In this document: positions 45,465 through 55,432 of the stretch, piece after piece | Layout of the letters: every line of letters begins with the position of its first letter | Numbering within the stretch: position 1 is the first letter of the stretch | DNA from: Pedobacter sp. KBS0701 | GTDB taxonomy: Bacteria; Bacteroidota; Bacteroidia; Sphingobacteriales; Sphingobacteriaceae | Length of the DNA: 64,000 nt | NCBI RefSeq assembly: GCF_005938645.2 | Contig: NZ_CP042171.1 | Location: 1,736,001 to 1,800,000, forward strand | Direction of reading: 5' to 3' | The notes under the pieces: generated by a model | What the model saw: the letters and a program-made list of their open reading frames with translations, nothing else | The model's database searches: none | What the model was told of the DNA's origin: nothing | Position numbers and translations under genes: made by a program

Positions 45465-46151
45465 ATGACTTCCTTCAACTGGAAAAACATATTCCTAAAC
45501 GATCTTGACTTCACCATTGCGTTGGAAATTGGCATCCGTACCGTTATTATGTTTGCCCTGGTACTGATATTCCTGCGGTCTACCGGTAAAAAAGGAGTAC
45601 GGCAGCTCAGTATCTTCGAGGTGGCCATTATTATTGCACTTGGCAGTGCTGCAGGCGACCCCATGTTGAGTGGTGAATCCGCAATCATTCCATCTGTATT
45701 GGTTTTCCTGGTGATTTTACTCATTTATAGGATCATTACCTTTTTTGCCGCTAAATATCAAAAAATTGAGAATATACTGGAGGGTGTACCCATGTATATT
45801 GTTGAAGATGGCAGGTTTACCATGAATGAACAAGGGGATGCCAATTTTGCGCAGGATGAATTTTTCGCTGAAATGCGTGCAAAGGGCATTGAACATGTTG
45901 GTCAGGTAAGGGCTGCTTTGCTCGAAACCAACGGCCAGGTAAGTTTTCTTTTTTTTGACGATGAAGAGGTAAAACCAGGCTTGCCCATCTACCCAAAACT
46001 ATATAATAAGAAATCTAATGTAATAGCTGAGCCCAGACTTTATGCATGCACAAACTGTGCAGAAGTTTTACACCTAACGCATCAGCAGGCTTGCAGTCGT
46101 TGTAACAGAGAAGAATGGGTAGCCGCACTTAGCGATAAGCGTATTAAATAG
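45465..46151 (+). CDS. DUF421 (YetF-type) membrane protein with zinc ribbon
   Basis: Protein of 228 residues from the ATG at 45465. N-terminal three hydrophobic segments, then the soluble DUF421 domain (from about 85) with ENILEGVPMYIVEDGRFTMNEQ, DEFFAEMRAKGIEHVGQVRAALLETNGQVSF. The C-terminus adds CTNC-x12-CSRC (about 203-222), a small zinc-ribbon pattern that I do not associate with Bacillus YetF. The function of the family is poorly known. A short stretch at its 3' end is repeated as a fossil near 33080. Confidence 0.87.
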   Translation: MTSFNWKNIFLNDLDFTIALEIGIRTVIMFALVLIFLRSTGKKGVRQLSIFEVAIIIALGSAAGDPMLSGESAIIPSVLVFLVILLIYRIITFFAAKYQKIENILEGVPMYIVEDGRFTMNEQGDANFAQDEFFAEMRAKGIEHVGQVRAALLETNGQVSFLFFDDEEVKPGLPIYPKLYNKKSNVIAEPRLYACTNCAEVLHLTHQQACSRCNREEWVAALSDKRIK

Positions 46152-46273
46152 TACTTGCGCCGACAAGCCGGCTTCAGACATATTTGCATTGGAGGATAGT
46201 GTAAAAAATATCCATATAATTTTGCTTGTATCTTACATATTAAAGGCCTCGCCTGGTATATTACTTATTAAGA

Positions 46274-47742
46274 TTATTTTTTTAGCCGTTCTTTTAGCTT
46301 AGCAATAATTACTTCGGCACTTTTGTTCTTTGGATTGAGTTTTAATGCCTTTTCATAATTTATAAGTGCTAAATCATACATTTCCAGCTCGGCATAGGTT
46401 TCGCCCAAACTGTCGTAAGCATTAGCACTTGATGGATATAAGTATACATTTAGCTTAAATAATTCCAAGGCATCTTTCAGTCTTTTCTGCGATACAAATT
46501 GATATCCCCAAGCATTCACTTCAATTTCTGTCAGGACAAAATCTTTATTTTTTGATTTTAACTTTCTAACGGTTACATAAGCATTTTTGTAACCGTTCTT
46601 ATCTAAAGCCAATTTCAAGGCTTTACCAGAGGGAGACATTCCGAAACCATTAGCAGCCTTCATATCCGGTATAAATACTCCTGCAAGTTCATCTATAAAT
46701 CCATCAGGCGTACCACCCGATAAATTCGTTAATATGATAATGGAAAGATCATCTTTGGGATAAACAAATACAGCAGACCTTCCTCCACCTACAGGAGCCA
46801 CTGCAGGATGCTCATTTCTTACTATAACCGGCCACCCTGCTGCATAACCATTAAGAAGTCTGCTAAAACCAGAGGTTTTTCCATTATTTAATATATCTGG
46901 CTTCCAAAGTGCTTCTAAACTTGATTTCTGCTTTAACAATACCATATTCTGCAGTGCAATAACCCAATTTGCCAATTCATTGGCTGTAGCGCTCATGCCT
47001 GCCGCCGTTTGTAATGGCATAGGGAAAGAAAAGAACATATTATTGAGCTTGCCTTTAGCGAATTGGTATTGGTTGGCTGCATTAGGTACCAGTTCTTTAG
47101 ATGCGCCAAACCCTGACTGAATGGTAAGCGGCATACCTACACTTTCCAACTGTTTTTTAGTAATATACTCCTGAAACGAAATGCCGCTGAGTTTATTGAT
47201 AATAAGACCGAGCAGATAGTAATTTGTCTGATTATATCTAAATTCTGCACCTGCAGTAAAATCATTGGGCATTGCTAATACCTTTTTCCATGAAAGTTCA
47301 AAATTGTCAGCAATCATTACTGCTTCCTCTTCATCTACAAGATCAGGAATTCCTGAAGTATGAGATAAAAGTTGCTGTACTTTCACCGTTTTCCAAGCTT
47401 CAGGAATATCTGTCAGGTACGTCGAAATCGGCAAATCCAGTTTTAATTTTCCTTCTTCCACAAGTTGTAGAATAGCAACGCCCACAAATGCCTTAGTAAT
47501 GGAGTTGATTGTAAATACTGTTTTTTTGGTTACAGCAATAGAGTCCTGAATATTGGCAATTCCATAATAGCCCGTTTTGATGATTTTACCATCTCTCACA
47601 ATTGCAAGTTGTAGTCCTGGAATCCTACGTTTTGCATCTGGTGCTGAATAAATATATCAATGCTGTCTGTTTGAGAGAAAGCAGAAAGGGTACATGAAAG
47701 TGATAGGGAAACTGCCAGAAAAAACTTCAAAAAATGTTTCAT
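46274..47742 (-). pseudogene. Serine hydrolase (beta-lactamase fold) plus TPR, broken by a frameshift
   Basis: The 5' part (47742 to about 47634) encodes a signal peptide MKHFLKFFLAVSLSLSCTLSAFSQ and IDIFIQHQMQ. The rest, in another frame from about 47629 to 46274, reads KRRIPGLQLAIVRDGKI and continues to the end. One missing base in the T4 run at 47630-47633 (plus strand) explains the break; adding it would give a 489-residue protein. Family parts: SxxK in NSITKAFVG, YNQTNYYLLG in place of YxN, and a C-terminal pair of TPR repeats (about 385-480). It is either a true mutation, a sequencing slip or a phase-variable site. Confidence 0.8.
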
Positions 47743-48269
47743 GTAGAATAATGGACTAGGTAAGGATAATGTCTGGAATAATGACGGATAAAGATATACA
47801 GATATAGCAATCAATTTATATAAAACCTGAGAATTGCACGGTTTTAATCTCAAAATGGGTTTACTGGAAAACAAGGTTGTTAGAAACACATCAATAATTT
47901 AACTTTTGAAATGATTTTCGGTAGGCCAGAAATATTGATAATAAATGAGTTAAGTAAAAATTAAAAAAGAATCCTGGATGTTTTTGAAATATGGCACAGG
48001 AAACGTTGCACGCTTATTAAGTACTAATGAGATACCTGAGCAGAATTACTGAACAAAATAGACAACCACATACCCTTTTTGAGGGTAATTATGCATCGGG
48101 TAAAAATCAAAGCTGCATAAATTGCTTTTCAATATTTAAAGCCATATAAATTGGAGATTGTATATTTATAGTAGAATAGATCATGCCATAATCTCTGATT
48201 AAAAATCGCGGATGTGACAGATTAAACTTTGAAACAGCAGAACAATTGAATAACGCTATACAAGACAGG
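47743..48269. other. Gap between divergent serine hydrolase and HEAT-repeat genes
   Basis: No gene is evident. The nearest start codon of the HEAT-repeat gene could be a TTG at 48246 or an ATG at 48270. No repeat or operator stands out. Confidence 0.4.
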
Positions 48270-48872
48270 ATGTTACCATCAATCATTGATCATATTAAAC
48301 AAATTGAACATGGCTTTAAGCATATAATAGCGGCTGGCGATCAGATTTTAGCAGATCAGGAAGAGCATCATTTTGACCTTGCTCTAAAGCTTCTTGCCGA
48401 CAACAGTTACCAGGTAAGGATGCTGGCTACCTATATTTTGGGGGAGCTTTCGCCAACCCATCCGGATGCGCTTCTGACCCTTAAGACACGGGTGGCAGAT
48501 GATCAAAACTGGCGGGTGCAGGAAATGCTTGCAAAAGCTTTTGACCAATATTGCAAAGTTGCAGGTTACGAGAAAAGTATTCCAATTATTAAAAAATGGC
48601 TTTCAGACCCTAATCCGAATGTGAAAAGAGCAGTGACAGAAGGGCTCCGCATCTGGACAGGCCGCCCTTATTTTAAAGATCATCCGCATATTGCCATTAC
48701 GCTGATCGGTACAAATAAATCAGATGATAGCGAATACCTGAGGAAATCAGTTGGGAATGCCCTGCACGATATCAGCAAAAAACATTCCCAAGCAGTGTTA
48801 GATGAGATTTCGAAATGGGATTTGAAGGAGAAAAAAACGGCATTTACCTATCAACTGGCTATGGGGAAGTGA
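48270..48872 (+). CDS. HEAT-repeat protein, DNA alkylation repair-like
   Basis: Helical protein of 200 residues (208 if the upstream TTG is used). It is made of HEAT-like helix pairs: RMLATYILGELSPTHPDAL, DDQNWRVQEMLAKAFDQYC, DPNPNVKRAVTEGLRIWTGRPYF. This arrangement fits the AlkD-type family of DNA glycosylases that remove alkylated bases. The key aromatic and acidic residues cannot be checked by eye, so the enzymatic role is inferred. No signal peptide, cytosolic. It stands alone. Confidence 0.8.
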   Translation: MLPSIIDHIKQIEHGFKHIIAAGDQILADQEEHHFDLALKLLADNSYQVRMLATYILGELSPTHPDALLTLKTRVADDQNWRVQEMLAKAFDQYCKVAGYEKSIPIIKKWLSDPNPNVKRAVTEGLRIWTGRPYFKDHPHIAITLIGTNKSDDSEYLRKSVGNALHDISKKHSQAVLDEISKWDLKEKKTAFTYQLAMGK

Positions 48873-49074
48873 ATTCCAGATGTTGAGTCGAAAGACTGCG
48901 CTTAGATTTTATATGCGAATATAAACAATCTTGAAACAGGATTGGGCTTAGTTTACGACTACGATTGAAAGAAATCGGTAAAAAGCTAACCGCCTTTATT
49001 GTTAAAAAAACATCTCATCCTCACTTTCGCCTGCGCTATTGCTTATTTTTGGGGGCAAATGGTTATATTATAAA

Positions 49075-49773
49075 ATGGATAACAAATTCTCAGATAATTC
49101 AAAGGTTGCGGTTGTATCCACTTTTTCTGATCTTATAGATACAGCTTTTAAAGGAGATATTAATGCAGTTTGCTGGCATAGAGACCTGTTGGGCGATTTT
49201 AAGGAAATTGTATCCAAAATTGAATTGAAAGCGGATCTGACAGTAGTATCCATGGAAGATCTCCAGGCACTCGAGCTCTCAGAAAAAGGAAGTATGGCCA
49301 GGGCGGTTATCCTAAACGATTTTCAGTTGTTAACCGATGCCGGCGCATCACCTTCGCTGAACTTAATTAAAAGTTACGAACGTGATGAAGAATTCGATTT
49401 TATTTCAACAGATGTATATTCTTTTCACGTAGACCGGTCGCCGATTGCTACCGATACTTTTTTATGTACCTATTATGGTGCTGTAAGTGAAATCTTAGCC
49501 AATCACCAAGCTAAACAAAAAGTGCTGTTGCCAGAGATCAGGCAGAAGCTGCAGGAATTATATGATGGTACGGAGGAGGGGTTTGAATGTTTTTTGACGG
49601 AGCATTATTTCGACCTGCATTACCAGGCCAAACCAGGGGCAATACCTGTAAATCTGGGATTGGGCCATTTGTGGAGACTGGCGGTAGATCATCCTGAGAA
49701 ACAGTGTTTACCTTGTATCCATCGGGCACCAATAGAAAATAATGGGGAGTATAGATTGCTGCTCATCTGCTAA
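49075..49773 (+). CDS. DUF1826-family protein
   Basis: Soluble protein of about 232 residues. Conserved blocks: CWHRDLLGDF near the start, FHVDRSPIATDTFLCTYYG, LTEHYFDLHY, NLGLGHLWRLAVDHPEKQCLPCIHRAP. The pairing of these blocks fits DUF1826, whose function is unknown. The His and Cys residues in CIHRA and the cysteines CLPC may bind metal. The ATG at 49075 is preferred to an upstream start in the same frame that would add 12 hydrophobic residues. Separated from its neighbours by about 125 to 200 bases. Confidence 0.7.
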   Translation: MDNKFSDNSKVAVVSTFSDLIDTAFKGDINAVCWHRDLLGDFKEIVSKIELKADLTVVSMEDLQALELSEKGSMARAVILNDFQLLTDAGASPSLNLIKSYERDEEFDFISTDVYSFHVDRSPIATDTFLCTYYGAVSEILANHQAKQKVLLPEIRQKLQELYDGTEEGFECFLTEHYFDLHYQAKPGAIPVNLGLGHLWRLAVDHPEKQCLPCIHRAPIENNGEYRLLLIC

Positions 49774-49898
49774 ATTAGTCTGGGTTAAGTCTGTAATAGA
49801 ATTGAATGTTATGGTTTTCTATTTTTCTCATGCGCTAATAACATTGGTAAATATATGTTATGCCCTATTCATCAATATAATTCAAATATATTTGCGAC

Positions 49899-50615
49899 AT
49901 GTTAAATAGCAGCATTTTTTTGCCTGTCATCATTATTGCTGGTATTGCTTATAGTATCCTGGCCAAAAAACTGACCATTCTGGCTGCGCTTACAGGCGGC
50001 ACGCTGGCCTGTCTTATTTATATTGCCGCTGGTTACACAGGTGTTGCGATGATGAGCCTGTTTTTTATCATGGGTTCTGTGGCCACTTCCTGGCAAAAAC
50101 ATAAAAAGCAGTCTTTTGCCACAATAGCGGAAACTAAAAATGGACGCAGTGTGCTGCAGGTGCTGGCTAATGCCGGGGCTGCTGGTCTTGCGGCTATAGT
50201 GATTTTATTTTATCCCTCTTTCACTTATTTAATGCTTCCCGCAATGGCGGCAGCTTTTGCTTCAGCTACTGCAGATACGCTATCATCAGAGCTGGGGATG
50301 GTTTATGGAAAACGGTTTTTTAATATTATTTCTTTCCAGCCCGACCGTTGCGGGATGGATGGTGTGATCAGTCTGGAAGGAACGGTGATCGGTATTGGAG
50401 GTAGTTGTATTATTGCTGCTATTTATGCGCTGGGGTATGGATGGAATATTAACTTTTGCTTTATCGTTATTGCTGGAACGGTGGGAAACCTGACTGATTC
50501 TATACTGGGTGCTGTACTAGAGCGCAAAGAGATAATAGGCAATAATATGGTCAATTTTTTGAATACATTAACTGCCGTGCTTGTGATGTTGATATTGGAA
50601 ATTATTTTTATTTAA
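49899..50615 (+). CDS. DUF92-family membrane protein
   Basis: Integral membrane protein of 238 residues with about six hydrophobic segments. Family words: NGRSVLQVLANAGAAGL, ASATADTLSSELGMVYG, GMDGVISLEGTVIG, GNLTDSILGAVLERK. The family includes plant VTE6, a CTP-dependent phytyl-phosphate kinase, and animal TMEM19, so a lipid-phosphate kinase role is plausible but unproven here. Length is normal. Close upstream is the DUF1826 gene in the same direction, 125 bases away. Confidence 0.85.
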   Translation: MLNSSIFLPVIIIAGIAYSILAKKLTILAALTGGTLACLIYIAAGYTGVAMMSLFFIMGSVATSWQKHKKQSFATIAETKNGRSVLQVLANAGAAGLAAIVILFYPSFTYLMLPAMAAAFASATADTLSSELGMVYGKRFFNIISFQPDRCGMDGVISLEGTVIGIGGSCIIAAIYALGYGWNINFCFIVIAGTVGNLTDSILGAVLERKEIIGNNMVNFLNTLTAVLVMLILEIIFI

Positions 50616-50808
50616 AATTGCTGTGAATAAGGTAGATACGATATGATTTTGATAGCGAAAATCATGTTCGCCTATGAATATCAGGCCGATTATACTTTGC
50701 TACCTTTAATTTTTCGATACCCTTTTTTAGTACGATCAAAATTTATTTCTAGCCAATTTGTAATAAGTTTTTTTACGATATTTATCCTATTGTTTATTCC
50801 ATAAGATC

Positions 50809-51195
50809 ATGAAAAAAATCATTTTTGTTTTACTGCTGGCAGCCTGTGGATTTTCAGGTTACGGGCAAACTTATCAACCTATCACCAGCAAGAATAAAAC
50901 CTACCTGGAAACATTAAAAGGAGTGAGTTACAGTTATAAACAGGGCATTGTTACCCTGAAGAATAATGGCAACTATGCTTTAGGTACTGTGAGTGTTATA
51001 GCCTCATCAAAAGTTGACAGTACCCTTTTTGGGATTGCTTTGTTTGAGGATGGGATTGAAAAAGGGGAGTCTGTTAAAGCCGAAGTTTATTTTACTACCG
51101 GTCGGGCCAAGAAGGTACATGAAGTGCCTTTAAAGCAGGTTGATCAGAAAAACCTGGTACTGTCTTTTGATAAGGCAACCCGTGCTGTAAAATAA
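50809..51195 (+). CDS. Small secreted protein of unknown function
   Basis: Product of 128 residues with a signal peptide (MKKIIFVLLLAACGFSGYGQ) and no lipobox-type Cys at the right place (a Cys lies within the hydrophobic region, so a lipoprotein is possible but unlikely). The mature part is strand-rich: NGNYALGTVSVIASSKVDSTLFGIALFEDGIEKGESVKAEVYF. I recognise no family. It has a clear start and a T-rich hairpin some 240 bases past its stop. Confidence 0.65.
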   Translation: MKKIIFVLLLAACGFSGYGQTYQPITSKNKTYLETLKGVSYSYKQGIVTLKNNGNYALGTVSVIASSKVDSTLFGIALFEDGIEKGESVKAEVYFTTGRAKKVHEVPLKQVDQKNLVLSFDKATRAVK

Positions 51196-51625
51196 TGGTT
51201 TGCATTATTAATTTTTAAAGTGCTGATTTTGAACTTGCAGGCCAGGCATTACGGTGATAGTTTAGCAAAAGAAGACTGATTGCCCCAGAAAAATAGCCTG
51301 AAAATCAGTATCGTTAATTATTGAAGATCAATTTTACCATAACAGGTGATAAATATTTAACACTAGATTAATAATCGGTATTTAGATTTGCGGTGTAAAT
51401 ATTTGGTTAGTATTTATAAGTTTAGGTTAGTTGATTATAAATGCCCGGATGGATATCTGGGCATTTTATATTTTAAACCATACATGTAAAAAACACCTTA
51501 AAACGTCACTTACTCAATAGCGCCTTGACCCAGAAACAAATGCTTCTATATGGTTAAATGTTGCTTGCCAAAATTAATTTGCCCGACATTAAGTTGCTCA
51601 GATATGAAAACTAAATGAGATAATA
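51196..51625. other. Gap between the small secreted gene and the MaoC pseudogene
   Basis: No gene seen. A hairpin AAATGCCCGGAT/ATCTGGGCATTT lies at 51439-51466, followed by T/A-rich DNA. It probably ends transcription of the plus-strand genes. Confidence 0.5.
51439..51466. terminator. Terminator-like hairpin
   Basis: Twelve paired bases with one G-U pair and a 4-base loop, followed on the plus strand by TATATTTT. Confidence 0.6.
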
Positions 51626-52084
51626 TTATATAAAATGATATAAGAATACCACGTCACCTACGTATGCCGGCTTCGGTTGGTCTTTAATTACAAGAGTAGC
51701 CTGAATGGTAACTTTAGTGATTCCCCTCAAATTACTGATACAAATTAATTTAGCTTTTAACTGCACTTCGTTATCCACTAAAACCGCCTGGCCAAATTTA
51801 AAACGTTCAATACCATAGTTAATTTCCATTTTAGTATTGCGAACATCTGCAATTTGCTTCCATAAATAAGGAATTAAGGATAAAGTTAAATACCCATGTG
51901 CAATTGTCGCCTTAAATGGTCCTTCATTTTTAGCTTTTTCCGGATCGGTGTGTATCCATTGATGATCCAGGGTTGCATCGGCAAATTTATTGATCTGCTA
52001 CTGGTCTATAGTATGCCATTGCGAAATGCCTAGTTCTTTACCTAGATGCGATTCATACTCTTCAAAATTATTGATCACCAACAT
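51626..52084 (-). pseudogene. MaoC-type (R)-specific enoyl-CoA hydratase with one internal stop
   Basis: Reading from the ATG at 52084, the frame is open for 28 codons, meets a TAG at 51998-52000 (codon 29) and then continues open to the natural stop at 51626. In total 153 codons, the normal length of a MaoC-like hydratase. The text is FEEYESHLGKELGISQW, then after the stop QINKFADATLDHQWIHTDPE, with the hydratase Asp and His still present, and a good second half (IAHGYLTLSLIPYLW, NYGIERFKF). One base change from GAG or CAG would restore it. This is a very young pseudogene or a read error. Confidence 0.85.
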
Positions 52085-52662
52085 ATATTCTGTTTATAGG
52101 ATTAGTACTGTTTTAACACGTCCTTTAGGTACAACAATCCCTCAGGTATATAGTTTCATTCACGTTTTTGTATTCAATGATAATCATAATAACGATGTGT
52201 TTAAAGGCTACGGATAAAAATATTTTAAAAAAAAACATTGCTCAATATTGCTTTGGTTTTTAGGTTATTTATAATCAGCTAGATAAGTGCCTAAGTTGCT
52301 GATTAAAAAATCTTAATAAAAGAAGTCCGGTATAAAAAAATGGCACTCGGTTGATCTGTGGCTAACAAATGCTGCTTGGTTATCAGTACATACCTGTTTT
52401 GAGAAAATGTAAAATATAAGATGGATGATGGAATCTTCCGAACGCTAAGATCTTTGTGGCTAACTTAAGTAGCCAGAGTCTAAATATTACAACTGCGAAA
52501 ATAATATTTTACCAGCCTTCTCGCACAACACCAGCCATCTTTTTATTTAGTAAGATTCATTGATTTGGATTCTGCTAAATATTGTCTAAATATTTTATTT
52601 GATTTATTTAAATTAAAATTTAGATTTGTCTAAAATTATATTTAGATAAATCATTTATATTC
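52085..52662. other. Gap with the promoter of the TonB receptor
   Basis: The first 450 bases hold nothing I can name. The last 100 bases contain the promoter and palindromes described separately. Confidence 0.5.
52598..52646 (+). promoter_or_regulatory. Promoter with overlapping palindromes before the TonB receptor
   Basis: A -33 box TTTG at 52598-52601 and a -7 box TAGATTTG at 52621-52628 are 19 bases apart, ideal for Bacteroidota. The palindrome TTTAGATTTGTCTAAA (52619-52634) lies exactly over the -7 box, and TCTAAAATTATATTTAGA (52629-52646) overlaps it to the right. A further TCTAAA lies at about 52585, in a direct repeat TAAATATT (52575-52593). This is the layout of a repressor site, perhaps for a metal-dependent regulator. 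Confidence 0.6.
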
Positions 52663-55119
52663 ATGAAATCCCTGTTACTATATTGCTTCTGTTTTTTTAT
52701 AACGCTAAATGCCATCGCTCAAAAGGTTATAGTTAAAGGAGTAGTGACTTCTCAGAATGAACCTGTAGAAAATATCACTATTAAAATTTTGGGTACCAAC
52801 AGATTTACAAAATCAAATAATTCAGGTACTTATCAATTAAATGAAATCCCTTTTGGAAATTGCGATCTCGTTTTTTCAGGTGTAGGTTATCAGTCCAAAA
52901 GAATTAGGATAACATTAAATGGAGATACGGTTTTTGTTAATGCTGACTTACTAAGTTTAGCTTCCGATTTAAATGATGTAGTGATTACCGGCGTAAACCG
53001 GGCAACACAATTACGGAAAAGTCCTGTGCCTATTGCTGTGCTTTCTAAAAAAACGATGGACCAAAACGTCAATACCAATTTGATAGAAGCCATTGTGAAG
53101 GGAGTGCCAGGAATTACGGCGGTTACCACAGGTCCAAATGTTTCTAAACCTTTTATAAGGGGCTTAGGTTATAATCGTGTGTTAACTTTATATGATGGCT
53201 TAAGGCAAGAGGGGCAACAATGGGGCGACGAGCATGGAATAGAGGTGGATGAATATGGCATTACCAGAGCTGAAGTAGTAAAAGGACCTGCCAGTTTAAC
53301 TTACGGTTCAGATGCATTGGCCGGGGTAATTAATATGATTCCTTATACACCGAATTTTGAAGATGGAAAATTGAAAGGCGATTTTACCGCGAATTACCAA
53401 AGTAGTAATGGGATGATTGGTTCGTCGCTCGGACTAGCTTACATTAAAAACGATTGGAAATATACCTTTAGGGCGACCAGGAAAACAGCGCATAATTACC
53501 AAAATAAAATTGATGGATTGGTATATGGAACAGCTTTTAGAGAATACAATTTATCTGCCAGTGCCAGGGTAGATAAGGCCTGGGGTTTTACTAAAACAGC
53601 CATTACCTTTTACGATAATTTGATGGAAATTCCTGATGGCAGCAGAGATTCTTTGTCCAGAAGATTTACCAGACAGGTTTTGGATGATGGAGATGATATC
53701 AAAAACAGGCCTGTTGTGCCTGAAAGTGATCTAAAGACCTATTCCATTAATCCCTTGCATCAAAATATCCAGCATTACCGGTTTTACAACACCAGTCAGT
53801 TTAAATTTGGAACGAGTGATTTAAATTTATTGATTGGCGGACAGCAAAGTGTAAGGAGAGAATATAATCACCCGACATTACCAGGTCAGGCGGGGCTTTA
53901 CGTTGTGTTAAACACTTTTAATTATGATCTTAAATACAACCTGCCCGATTTTGCAGGTATCGAAAGTACCATCGGGCTTAATGGTATGTATCAGGCAAAC
54001 AGGAGTAAAGATGCTACCGATTTTCCTATACCCGATTATGATCTTTTCGATGTTGGTGCTTTTTACTTTGCGAAAAAATCGATGGGTAAGGTAGATGTTT
54101 CAGGAGGGATTAGGATAGACAGAAGAAATATACACTGGAGTGATTTTTATGTTGGTACCGATTCACAAACAGGTTTTGGTAAACAGGTAAGTTCGACCGA
54201 TGCCACTGGAAAATTGCAATTCCCTTCTTTTAATAAAAACTATTATGGCGTATCAGGAAGTTTAGGTTTAACTTACAATATTTCCGAAAGGCTTTTGATT
54301 AAGGCCAATATTGCGAGAGGTTACAGGGCTCCAAATATTACAGAAATCGGTTCTAACGGATTAGATCCGGGTGCGCACATTGTATATCTGGGCAACAGGA
54401 CCTTTAACCCAGAATTTAACCTTCAGGAAGATATTGGCATTATTGTTTACTTAAAAGATGCTGAAATAAGTGTGGAACTGTTTAATAACAATATTCAGAA
54501 CTACATTTACCAATCTCGCTTAACCGATGCCAACGGAAATCCAGTGGTTATCGTTCCCGGAAACCTGACTTATCAGTACCAACAATCAAAAGCCAGGTTA
54601 TATGGTGCAGAGATTTCTGTGAATCTCCATCCAAAGGCTTTAAAATGGCTAAGTTTTAACAATAGTTTGGCTTATACGGTAGGATTGAATAAAAACCAGG
54701 CGCTATTGGATCAGCACGGCGGCGATGCCAAATACCTTCCTTTTATTCCGCCTTTACAATTTAGAACGGAAATTAAGGCAACAGCGCAAAAGCCTGTTGG
54801 TATTTTTGATAAACCTTATATTAAAATCGATGCTGCTTTTTTCGCAGATCAGGACAAATTTTATGCGCTTGATAATACTGAAAGTTTTACAGCAGGTTAT
54901 ACTTTGATTAACGGGGGAATAGGGGCAGCCCTGAAAACAAGAAAAGGAAAAACCATCTGCGATATTTTTCTTCAGGCCGATAATATTTTCAATATCGCTT
55001 ATCAATCTAATCTAAACAGATTGAAGTATTTCGAATATTACAACCGCTCGCCTAATGGCCGGTCAGGGATTTACAATATGGGCAGGAATTTGAGTTTTAA
55101 ATTGATTATTCCAATTTAA
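52663..55119 (+). CDS. TonB-dependent receptor
   Basis: Outer-membrane importer of 818 residues. Signal peptide MKSLLLYCFCFFITLNAIAQ; CarboxypepD-like domain (about 21-95, KGVVTSQNEPVENITIKILG); plug with KKTMDQNVNTNLIEAIVKGVPGI, PFIRGLGYNRVLTLYDGLRQEGQQWGDEHG and VVKGPASLTYGSDALAGVINM; then the barrel to a C-terminal NLSFKLIIPI, with the final Phe/Ile type end. The plug phrase DEHGIEVDEYGI is found in receptors for small metal or iron ligands rather than SusC types. A palindrome covers its promoter, so metal-linked repression is likely. No siderophore or heme genes are near. Confidence 0.93.
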   Translation: MKSLLLYCFCFFITLNAIAQKVIVKGVVTSQNEPVENITIKILGTNRFTKSNNSGTYQLNEIPFGNCDLVFSGVGYQSKRIRITLNGDTVFVNADLLSLASDLNDVVITGVNRATQLRKSPVPIAVLSKKTMDQNVNTNLIEAIVKGVPGITAVTTGPNVSKPFIRGLGYNRVLTLYDGLRQEGQQWGDEHGIEVDEYGITRAEVVKGPASLTYGSDALAGVINMIPYTPNFEDGKLKGDFTANYQSSNGMIGSSLGLAYIKNDWKYTFRATRKTAHNYQNKIDGLVYGTAFREYNLSASARVDKAWGFTKTAITFYDNLMEIPDGSRDSLSRRFTRQVLDDGDDIKNRPVVPESDLKTYSINPLHQNIQHYRFYNTSQFKFGTSDLNLLIGGQQSVRREYNHPTLPGQAGLYVVLNTFNYDLKYNLPDFAGIESTIGLNGMYQANRSKDATDFPIPDYDLFDVGAFYFAKKSMGKVDVSGGIRIDRRNIHWSDFYVGTDSQTGFGKQVSSTDATGKLQFPSFNKNYYGVSGSLGLTYNISERLLIKANIARGYRAPNITEIGSNGLDPGAHIVYLGNRTFNPEFNLQEDIGIIVYLKDAEISVELFNNNIQNYIYQSRLTDANGNPVVIVPGNLTYQYQQSKARLYGAEISVNLHPKALKWLSFNNSLAYTVGLNKNQALLDQHGGDAKYLPFIPPLQFRTEIKATAQKPVGIFDKPYIKIDAAFFADQDKFYALDNTESFTAGYTLINGGIGAALKTRKGKTICDIFLQADNIFNIAYQSNLNRLKYFEYYNRSPNGRSGIYNMGRNLSFKLIIPI

Positions 55120-55151
55120 GAGTGAAAATAATGAGGATGTATCATGATATC

Positions 55152-55230
55152 AAGTTGTCATACAGAGCTTGTCGAAGTACATTGTTTAGATGTCTTAATA
55201 GCGTTTCGACAGGCTCAACGTGACAAATTC
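55152..55230. repeat. Palindromic repeat after the TonB receptor
   Basis: Ends TTGTCATACAGAGCTTGTCG and CGACAGGCTCAACGTGACAA face each other, so the unit folds as a long hairpin. It shares the general form of the other intergenic palindromes of the window. Confidence 0.55.
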
Positions 55231-55370
55231 TAGGTTAAATAGCGATTTAAGATATAGCCTCTTGTTTTTTTCGTATTGCAAGGTTGAACGATAGCTTGTC
55301 TGGCTCGTTCAGGGAAGCAATCTTTTAATTGAAGGCATATTACTTGAAAATGAGCATTTAATCGTTCTTA

Positions 55371-55429
55371 GGGCTTGCAGTCCCGCTTTCGCTTATAGTC
55401 CTCGCTATGCTCCGGGCTATTCCGCTCAA
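55371..55429. repeat. Dispersed repeat, copy 2 (inverted relative to 22870)
   Basis: Contains TCGCTTATAGTCC and CGGGCTATTCCGCTC, the inverted counterparts of the two main words in the copy at 22870-22930. Confidence 0.6.
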
Positions 55430-55432
55430 TCA

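Noticed and set aside
51990..52217. 75-codon plus-strand frame opposite the MaoC pseudogene
   Set aside because: Shadow of the pseudogene on the other strand; no family features.
54725..54907. 60-codon frame inside the TonB receptor gene
   Set aside because: Shadow in another frame of a well-formed barrel.
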